Positions 54,001 through 64,000 of a stretch of DNA of 64,000 bases are shown here, in pieces. Position numbers and translations under genes: made by a program. The stretch's first letter is position 1. The number at the start of each line of letters is the position of its first letter. The notes under the pieces are model-generated. The model saw nothing but the letters and a program-made list of their open reading frames with translations, ran no database searches and was not told where the DNA came from. The stretch is taken from contig NC_052019.1 in assembly GCF_015832195.1 (NCBI RefSeq), forward strand, positions 47,433,016 through 47,497,015, read 5' to 3'. This DNA comes from Motacilla alba alba. Taxonomy: Eukaryota > Chordata > Aves > Passeriformes > Motacillidae.

Positions 54001-57000
54001 ACTCAAAGCAGGAGACCCAGCAAGCATGGCTGTTGAGAGAGAAGTTGGACCAGAGCCTGTTTTGGGACTGGAATACTTCCTCATTGATATAAATCTGTCC
54101 ATTTAAAAACAAAAAGCTACATTCTTATGGTTTCAGCTTTGGGAATAAAGCAGACTTTCACTCCAGAGTAGCCATAAAACAATTAACACCACAAAATGTC
54201 TCTAACCAATTCCTCAATGCAATCTAGAATGTAGAATGACACTGACCTTGGCTCTCCACTTGTCAGACTCAGTATAAATTGTTTTCCTTGTGTTCAACTC
54301 CCTTACAGTTGTGAATTCAGTCTGGCTGTTTGAGTGATACTGGACTAAAAAGTATCCGTCACTGGAAGTCTGCCTCTTAGTTACAAATGTCTGTTTTACT
54401 TTACTATGTGTGTTAAGCCTAAGGATAGACTTTGAGCTCTGACCTGAATGCAGAATTCAAAGGCTGGCCTCTAAAAGAGCAGTTTTAAAAAACCTGTTGA
54501 ATTTGATCATTAAAGTCTTTCTTATAATGTGGGATACCTAATCTGCTGGAATTCATAAAGAAAACATCATCGAATTAGAAAAAAATTTACATTTTTTGAT
54601 CCATCAGAACTCTTTAAAATCTAATGCAACTAACTCACAATAGATGAATTTCCAAAATTCACTCTCATTGAAAAGTAAATGGGACATTTAACTCTGAACA
54701 GCTTCAAGAAATTTTAAATTAGGTATTTAATCAGCATTTTCATTGTGTTGAGATAATATTTCTGTGTTATCCTACCTTCAGCAGTGTAGAAGTCTAATTC
54801 ATATTTTGGAAGGCCAGGGAAAAGAATCATCAGAAAGAAAAAAAAAACACTTTGAAGCACCATGAGGTATCAAGTATCCTAGCAGCCAAAGCTCTATGCT
54901 GGACCTTTTTTTTATTTAGAGAAAACTACAGCAAACCTTATTTTTTTTCCTTTTTCATTCTATTGATCTTGTTGCTTTACCAAAACTTTATTCCCAAGGT
55001 GTACCCAAAAGGAACCTGTAGGTGGGAAAGTATATGGTTTCTGGCTCTGCAGAGAATCTCACAGTTACAATGTGCTATGAAGGCAGAGGGGCCAGAGACC
55101 TCTGAATACCACCAGGAGAACTAAATGCTCACACCTTTTCAAAAGGCACATCTACAAGCTGCAGCAGAAAGATGCAGTTAACACAAGATGATGTGGCAAC
55201 TCTGCTGGTTTTCTGAGCAGTTTGAGCCCTGTTACTGCAGAGGTAAACAAATAATTCCTTTCTCTACCATTCCCTTGTCAGTACTACTACTTCTAGGGAT
55301 GCCCAGGCTCTCTGTGGGGTGCTACACCACTCCATATGGTGTGGGTCTCTCACTGCTTGTTGAACTATGTCCCAATGCTGCACTCCATACGTACACAGCA
55401 TATGTACACTTCAGCTTCCTCATTGGCCTTCTCCAGGCCAGTGTGTACTGTGACACTGGCACAGAAAGCCAAACAGCTTTTAGCCCCAAACAGAATTGTT
55501 TTGGGCTTACAAAGAAAGATTGTCATAATTCTTGTAGGGTTTTTAATGCACATGGTTATGACTGAAGCCCTCAGCAACTCATTTCTTCTCTTTAATCAGG
55601 TATAAACTCCTATGCAAGGACTAAAGAATATGCTTTAGTATTTGTGTCACCAAGAGACAATATTTACCAACCTTTTTCCCTAAATTTGGATATAATATTA
55701 AAAGAATTGCAAGGTAAAAAAAGGGAGCTTGCTCACAGAACAACTCTCAAGAGAGAACATAGTGTAAAGCAGAATAGCACCTATGGTAACTGCCTACTTC
55801 CTAAATCTGCTAACACAGATGACTCACAACAATCTATCATTACATTTTAGTTCTTGAGTTCTTGATTAAACAGAAGTCTATTATATTATAACTAAACTGA
55901 TGTGTTTGTTTACAAAGGCTAAAACATTTGTTCAACCAGATACAAGATCAGATAGCTTAGGGTTATTATTGATTCATTTGCTCTTTCTTCACATTTGAAA
56001 ATTGTTATTCTGATCTCTCTTTTAACACAGTGGATATGAAAATACTGACTTCCTCTTAAAACACTTTTCTGATTTAAGTTCAAAAGTAATGGAGTTGGGG
56101 CAAATTTAAAAAATCAAACCATCTAGTTCTGATTCTATAAATATTTCCTTACTTTTGCAACAGAGTTTTAATGCATTAGTCCTATCATGAAATATACCAC
56201 TTTATCACAGACACTGAAAAAAAAAACCACCCAGCAACACTAACCAAAGGGCTGTGCTTTTATTACTGTCCTCCAGACTTCACCTCCTCCCATTTTTAAG
56301 TTCGCTCTCCACCCACTCTTAGAGATTTAAAATATGAGCTAGAGATTCAGTGAAAACACTGTTTCATAGATGAGGCTGTAATGCAGAAAACCTAATTTTT
56401 CTTTCTTTTTAATACTAACTTTTTATGGAATAGCTTGTTTTATATTACATCTGTTTGAAGCAGAAGCAAGCATATCCTGAAGGCCAGAGAGTATTTTTAT
56501 GAATAAAAGCAATCAGCAGCCACATTTATCCACTCAGTTCAGATGTAAGTAAGTCGTTGGGCTTTTGTTGTTGTTTTTGTAAGCTTTTTTCCACCCTGCT
56601 GGATGATTATCAAAACATACTCTGGAACTATGAGGTTTGGAAACACCCCACATGCTATTACCAGTTGATAAAAGGGCATGCAAATGCTTACTTTTTTAAG
56701 AGGCACATATGCCAACTCTGCAGCTTCACATATTTCTAAAAGCAGCAATCTCTATTAAATGAACAAAATTGCTATTAAGTTGTCTTGGCATAGCTGGAAT
56801 GTGTATTCACCATTTCCTATCAAAGCACTCCATTAATTTAGTTCATCCCAACAATTATTAGACTTTCAGGAAAGTTGTGCTTTGTTTTTTAACCAACCTA
56901 TGAGAAGCTTGGGACTAACAAATGGCCAACATTTTTTGCCTGGAGCCTCCTTACAGCTGAGAACACATGGCTACTCTGCACTTGGCAGCTCAGAAGGCAT

Positions 57001-60000
57001 CAGTTCCATTCTGCAAAGACCAGATTTGGAACACTTGAATATTCCTGAGAAGCCTCAGAGAATGAGCAGCTTTCCTAAAGTTACTCATGTGCACGTATTG
57101 TAAAAAAGCCTTAGCATTCACTGGGCTGGGGGAAAACAAGCAAACAAACAAGACCTCCTAAACATTACAAATGAAGCCTATAAATCACCCCTCTAGAGAA
57201 TGTGCAGCATGCACTTTGAGTCAACAGGTAAGGCCAGAAAATAAAATCCCAGAGGTCACATTACTTTTTATTACATAAAGATTTTTATGATGAAATGTGA
57301 TGATGTTTTAGCTACAGCTAAGGGAGTAGAAGAGAATGCTACAATGCATGATTTAAAATATATTGGGCAATAATCAAAAGGACAGGAAAGACAACTGCAC
57401 TCCATGAGAGCATTTTATTGGGTTTTTTTAGATAGGAGTCCCTCCTGATGTTACTAACCAATCTGCTCTTTATTAAGGCAAGCTGTGCAAAATAGTTTTA
57501 TCACTTCAGGCACAAAAACCCCCTACATCTCACATACACTATCTTGGTGTAGTCTAAAAAGGTCAGACAGCTATGAAAACTGACCCTTGACAACCTAAGC
57601 AGGAACTTGGCCTGCTTACTTTTTTTTTTCTTTTTTTTTTTTTTTTTGCATTTAAGTATTTTAAGCAAGAAAAGAGTAAGGCGCCTTTAAAAACCATAAA
57701 GGCATACAGCCACTAGTAAAAAGAAATGAAAATTAATGTTGAGGTCCCCCTGAATGTAACTATGTTCTACTTTAAGAAGCCTTGTGGTTTGGTTTGGTTT
57801 TTTTCCCAATTAATTATCTTCAAAACTTTTCTTCTAAATATTCAGCAAAAAGCAAACTAGAAAACAAAGACCTAACACAATGTTAACACATTAATCTACT
57901 GTTTACACTATTTTAAACTATTTTGTATTAGATTATGAAGCCTCTATGTGTACTTAAATTAATAAGTGCTATCCACATTAGTACGTTTTTTCTAGCCATG
58001 CTCTTCCAAGTTTTTCACCTTATAATATTGCCAACAGCAATCTTCACAAAAATCATGTGTCAGCACCTTTCACAAAACATTTGATTAGTTGCAAAGTTCT
58101 CAGCTCCCACACATTTAAGCTAAATGACGCCTGTTCACCCTTCTTCTCATTCAGAAGTCTTTGAGATTCATACTTCCAAGCTACTTTTCTAGAATCCCAA
58201 AGATTAGGGAATTATTTTGTTTTAAAATGTCATGACAGAATTATGGGCAGAAACAAAAGACTCTGCAGTCACCCTTCTTCCACTTTGCACATGTATTCAT
58301 ACACACTACCTCTCTCCCACTCCTCTTTCTTCATCTTTGTGCCTTACCTTCACTCCTTTAGGGTCAAGATTCCATCAAGCCAGCTATTTTGCCTGTATCT
58401 TATGCTCCTTAAGTGCCCAAACCCACCTATCGCTTATGGTGAAGTGTTCAAGATGTGAGGAAGAAAGCACAGCAATACAAAACTTAAAAAGTGAAAGATA
58501 ATAAAACATTTGGGGAAGAATAAAGGAAAGGGAAAAGCAGCCTGTGCTGTACTAAATGTGGGAAAAGGTCTCAAACCCCAAAAGGAGTGCTGTTCTACTT
58601 ATGCACAGTGTTATGCCACATGTCAGCAACACCCAGGCTTGGGAGGCAGGGGTTGCTCGCTTTCTGCAAAATATCTTCAAATGAAGATGTCACTGCCTGA
58701 CAAGGAAACCAGAATCAAATGTTTTGTTTACCTCTCACAAGCCTAATATACTGATTAACAGCTACTGTCTTGCTGAGAAAGGGGAATTGAAGTTAGTTCT
58801 CACCGGGGACTAGGAGTGCTTGTCCTTGTAAAAACAGGAGAGCTCCTTCCCCAGCAGGCACCAGAGGCAGCTGCTGCCGAGGTCAGAGCAAGGGCCAGGA
58901 GCCCCTGCCATTCACACTCACAGCTGGCCAGCAGCAGCTTGCCTGCAGGGGACCAGCTCTCAGCAGTTAAGAGGCAGCAGGAACAGAGATTTCCCTTTCT
59001 GAGCTCCTTATGCTGAATTGTTTAGAACTGATTGTTAAGGAACAGGTAAGGACTGAATTGCCTCTGTACAGGAAGTTGTGAATTGAAGAACTAAAGAAAA
59101 GCCCAAAAGACCTCTTCTGATACATTGTATATACACCAACTCATGAATTCCCATCGCCAGCTCCAATTAAGAAAAAAAAATACATATTAGCTATATTGAT
59201 AATTTGGATGATTCCTGTCTTTGATTTACTTATCAATAAGAGTGAGAGAGCCTGAAATAATAAACCAGAAACAAAAAAAAAAGCTGCTTGGAAGATGGAC
59301 ATGCTTCATTTAGCTCTTATGTTTCAAGCAATTGGACAACTGGCTGCAGGACAAACAGCAGGACTTTCAGCTCAACTTCACACATTATGCCTGTTTACTT
59401 TACAAAGATGAATGGCTGGAAGAATTCCTCCAGAACATCCTGATGAAAAGGAATCTCATCCTTGAAATTTCATCCTGAATTTCAGTCATTACGAAAATTA
59501 AATCCCATACTGCAAAGGTTTGATGACATTTCAACATGCAAATAACATCATTTCACAATGGCTGTATATAACTTCCAAACAAGGGCATTCAAGTTGCACA
59601 TGGAAAGGCCAAGGTTACACATTTCTCCATTCTCTGAAGTCTGTCTGATCTACACACTGCAATTATTACAGCACTTACAGCTTGATCCTGTATAAATCTG
59701 GAGTTTATGAAAATTTTAGGAAATTCAATCAAATTTGCTGTATGAAATGAGTGTCTTTGTTATTCATGTGCTTTATGTTACCCAAAAGGGCTGAAAAAAC
59801 ATTCAAGAGTTCAGAGGGAAATACAGGAATTACTAAACTCCATCATAAGGTTTTAATTCAGTAATAGTAACTGCTTGACCACTCAACCTTTTTCCTTTAA
59901 TTTCTTTTTTTTCTAATTAATTTTTGAAGCAAAGTTGGGGCAGAGGGGAACCAAAATGAACCGCAGTTTAGATAGCAAACACAATTATTTCCTCTGAATA

Positions 60001-63000
60001 CATAGCTAAGTAGGATATTTTCTATAAAATTTAAGCGAGCTTTGGGTAAGTGTTCTTTTAATCTCTGATGTTGAATATCAATATCTGCTTGTGCCAGGTT
60101 ACCAGCTTACCACTGTAAACGCTGATGATCAACATTAAAGTTTGTTTAACTTCCAGAATAAATAAGCTTTTGCCATTAGTAGTTTGCATGACAGATTTTA
60201 GAAAAGCAAACAAACTAAACCACCCCTAAAAAAAAATTTTTCCATCAGCATTTCTCTTTCCACACTCTTTCTCAGACTATGAAGGCACAATGAGTAAGCC
60301 CCAAGTTGCTGAGGTGGCAGTCCTTCAGCCACAATTAAGTGCCTGTTACAGAATGCCTGCTGTGCAACTTTGCAGGTAGCATGCCAGGGCCAAGTACAGC
60401 TCCTAAATTGCCCTGTAAAACGTCCATGGTGCTCTTAGTAACCAGTTTGGGTTGGAATCAACATGTATCTCAGCATTCTCAGCTTGGAGAAGTGCTGTAA
60501 CTATGTAGAAAGAACCAGACCACTTGCTAATCAAGATTGGCATTTACTATTAGAGACAATAACCCAGGCTTTGTAATAAATGTATTCTTAAAGACAGCCA
60601 GGCCATTGGTACCCCCACCACCTTTAAAGCTGTAACAGATATTTATCCACACCAACAGAATCAGGGCATTTTGCAGAATGCTTCTGTTCCAAGTGCTCCT
60701 TTTCATTGTTGTCAGTAATCCAAATGATCCATTCAAATCCTGCCAAGCTAGGTAAAGCACAAACTGACAATAATCAGCACAAACTATGATGCAGTGGAAG
60801 ACAAACCAATGAAATAAGCAAATGAAATATCCACTTCTTTCGTTTTAATATATAAAAATGATGGTGTGGTCATCTGGATCATATTACATAGCAATAATCA
60901 CCCAGTACCAACTAATGCTACTTTATTGCACCCTTTATGTCAGAAAGATTGTGAAGTTAAACAATCCTGCCATCAATAGAAATTCTTCATGACAAATCAA
61001 AAACATGCAACATGAAGACAGTAACATTTCACATCAAGTTTAGAAGATGAAAATTAAATAAAATTTCAATCTGTTTTAATGCATTTCTGAAGGACTACAC
61101 ACTAAAAGAAGATGGAAATGCCTCTGAAATAACACAGAACTGTCAGCTTATGCTACACAACACATCACAAATACATTCCTAGAAGGTTTTCAGAGCATGT
61201 ATAAAATACCATTTAAGAGACAAGTTGATTATATCAATTCAAAAGCTGCCTAATGATGGATTTTTTTTAAAATTCTGTCAAATCCAATGTAAGATAACCT
61301 CAGAAACACTGATGAAAAGCTAGTTGTGCACACAGTTCTCCACTACCTACATACTTGCTTGACAAAAGAGCAGAAGAAGGTGTTCTGTTATTATAAGGAA
61401 TAAAAGTACCCAAGCTTGAAAATACTGTCACAGGTTAATTCATTTTCCTGAAATCCAAAGCAGAGGCAAAAGTGAATTTCCAAGACAATAAATACATAAA
61501 ATTGGTACTTGTTGCCCAATCAATGGTTCTAATAATAAAAGGCTCCTTTTTCTTGTGTCATAAGCAGCTTTGTGCCAGGTGGCCTTTTGTATTACTCTTA
61601 CATAGTTTATAAAAGCAAATAATCAAGAAAATCCATAAATCTCTTCAATCATCTTTGAAACAGAGACATGGATTTAAATGGGGGGCAAAAAACAGTTAAT
61701 GAAACTGTGGGCACCAGCCCAGTAGTGCACTCCAGCTCCCCAGGCTTTTCAAGTGGGAGCATTAGGAAACAAAGTCATGACTTCATTTGGCCCTTCCACA
61801 GCGAGCGGCTTGGAGCAGCTGGCTGCAGACACAGAGCAGCACTTTCTGCTTTACACATCACTTCTGTTTATTCTACAAACTACCAGCATACTTAAGGCCA
61901 CCTAACTAAACAGGAAGGTCATCCATAAATTCATCTCCCACTAAAAAACCCTGTGCTAATTAGTGAAGGAGAGAAAATGTACAACAGGATCCCCTTCATG
62001 TCCTCATTTTGTTACTTTATAACAGTTTTGAGAGGGTAGAGACAGAGAAACTGCCCGGGATGAACCAAAGTCAATTCAAACAGCTTGCTGAATTTTTATA
62101 AATTGAAGCCAACAGAAATGAAAAATTATGAACTCTTTTCCAACAGAAATTAATCAGCTCTGTCAACTAAACAAAGACTCAGACTAAAGAAATATCTGCC
62201 TTCAGAAACTTAAAAAGAAAATATATCTCCCACTAACTGCCAGAAGGCATGTTCGTGAAACATCTGCCTTAATGAAAAAATACACGACTAAACACAGACT
62301 TATAAACCTAAGATATTCAAACAACAGATAATTATTTGTAGCTTGTTGTGTAGCAAATGGGCTTTGACACAAACTTTATGTGCCAGTATAATGTCAAAGG
62401 AGCCAAAAGCTGGAAAACAAACAAAAAAACCCAGCAGAAAAAGGCATCACAGCAACTTTTTTTTGGGTAAGACCTCTGGAGGCCCTACTGCCCTTCTAGT
62501 GCAAAAACCATCTCAGAGCTCCTTTTCCTTCACCATCACCAAATGTGGATAAAGAGCTGTGGTACTGGAGGTCATACAGGCACATTTACTCTGTCATCAT
62601 CTTTTAATGCTGATGCAGCAACTGATCTAATAGGTAACCAAGTATCTGCAGCTACAGACCTCATCAACAGCTAATAAACTGAGAGAGGGGATGTCTAGCA
62701 TTGAAACAAATGAAGAGTTTGGAGACTTTATAGCAGTACCTGTTCAAGAAATGCCTCAGCAGTGCATCTGCTAGGCACTGCCTCAGCTAGCAGCTCTTAA
62801 ACATAAAATCTGTTCTAATATATATAAGCATACATTTTTGATAAGTGGCTATAGGAATGCTTCACATCATTTAAAAATGAGATTATTCTAAAATCACTAC
62901 GTAAGGAGGAAAATAAAACTTCTAGACTGCAAGGATTATTTGGTATATTTTGTGTGTCACATGCACACACACAAACTGGGCTTAAGCAAATGCATATTAA

Positions 63001-64000
63001 GCTCAGACAGCAATAGTCACCTTCAGAATGCGGTAATAGTTTGCATGGTCTGTCACCCTACTGTCCTAAGTCTTCCTATTCACAAACTCCACACAGAAGA
63101 ATCTGCAAGATTCCTACTGCATCCCATTCTACACACAGTGTACACACTGACAGCCAGCATTCTTTCTCTGGACTTATAACTGTACAGGGAATTGAAAAGA
63201 TCTCAGTAATACTGGTCTCAAGGAAATAAAAGCTCCCCTAAGTAGGAGAAAGGAACTGAGAAACACAGGGATCCTCCACCTTTGCACGGACACCACCTTT
63301 GAGAGCAGGGCACATCCACACTCCTGTTGGGAGCTCTGAGACAGATGTTCTGCAGATGCTCGAGCCCTGATTTACCCAGAGAGCAAGGGAAGCATTTGGA
63401 GAACAGTAAGCTAATGGGGTATGGATGTTGTGTGCAAATTCTCCTCAAGCCAAAGGCACAAAACTGTTCTGACAGTAACTAATGCAGCACAGCACAAAGC
63501 CTAACCCACAGTGAGAAGGTTCATCAGTCAAATCAATAGTGTTATACAAATAAAATCCTTAAAATGGGTGTTTCTGCTTTTAAGAGTGGGATTATTTTGT
63601 AGCACTTTGACGGGATTATTTTACTTACATTAAACCACTTCTGGAGCAAACCAAGCTGAGAAGACCCAAAGTCAGAACAAGCATATCTACAATAAAAATT
63701 ATATTGCAATTACTACAATGGAGGAAAAAAACTGTATGGGACTACAGAAGTATCCTTAACTGAGTATTCAGTAATTTTAAGAGGTATTTTTAATACAAAA
63801 AGCCATGAAAACCTGAGCCGCAAAATAGTAATCACAACCTCCATTGTGTAGCTGCATAATGGCAAATAAAATTGGCAAAAAAAGGCAAGATAGTCTACAG
63901 GCATTGAAATTTGAGGATGGAAGAGAATCAATGGTTTTCCATTCAATTCCTCCCTTAAGTACAAAGGAATTCAAGATCCTTTGATAAATCAAAGTCTGTA
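51007..64000 (-). other. Probable large GSTCD intron, no exon recognised
   Basis: 13 kb of AT-rich sequence. I looked for the GSTCD segment expected just upstream of GKMSRDRA and did not find it, so the next exon probably lies beyond 64 kb. It contains a long interrupted T run at about 57,620-57,647. Open frames such as 116 aa at 53,421-53,771 (minus) and 125 aa at 55,188-55,565 (plus) match no family I know. Confidence 0.55.

Noticed and set aside
55188..55565. 125-aa plus-strand frame
   Set aside because: No recognisable domain and lies in probable intron sequence. Length is within chance for 64 kb.

Overview
The window looks like bird nuclear DNA, probably a songbird (the songbird part is the weaker inference). 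It is AT-rich with long introns, carries antisense CR1 LINE fragments and one solo LTR with a 6-bp target-site duplication, and its recognisable genes have GT-AG spliced vertebrate exons. There are no bacterial-type genes, CRISPR arrays or tRNAs that I can support. Every gene I recognise is on the minus strand.

Layout. 1-8.2 kb is intergenic DNA with two CR1 fragments. 8.2-36.7 kb is a direct tandem duplication: unit A about 8,216-21,030 and unit B about 21,064-36,750. Each unit carries one copy of a multi-exon gene related to RNF4, the SUMO-targeted ubiquitin ligase (STUbL). The RNF4 family features are visible: a 3-codon ATG exon (MST or MSA), an N-terminal basic exon followed by EPIELEE, a SUMO-interacting motif (SIM) exon, acidic exons related to the DDEE..RDND stretch of RNF4, and a C-terminal C3HC4 RING split over two exons with all eight zinc ligands. 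The retained introns point to DNA-level duplication, not a retrocopy.

The standout feature is SIM exon 3 of copy B. It contains 39 in-frame copies of an 8-residue SIM (type D/E-V/I-I-D-L-T-x-D, 24-bp period), then a further V-I-T-V element. The same exon in copy A has one IDLT unit. The IDLT core is invariant while its codons vary synonymously, so the array appears to be under protein-level selection. In both copies the middle of the gene is also built from repeated exon pairs: a 104-nt acidic exon (phase 0 to 2) and a 55-nt degenerate RING-N exon (phase 2 to 0). These behave as a frame-preserving cassette. My model for copy B is 13 coding exons, 2,103 nt, 700 aa. Copy A gives about 384 aa, with one uncertain exon boundary.

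Unit A also holds a 670-bp solo LTR absent from unit B. 39.2-51 kb holds the last seven coding exons of GSTCD (glutathione S-transferase C-terminal domain-containing protein), covering its methyltransferase-like domain. 51-64 kb has no exon I can recognise and is probably GSTCD intron.

How they may work together (inference): the RNF4-like proteins would bind poly-SUMO chains through the SIMs and ubiquitinate the SUMOylated target through the RING. Copies A and B would differ greatly in SUMO avidity and in RING surface residues. GSTCD is an unrelated neighbour. All identity statements and counts were made by eye.
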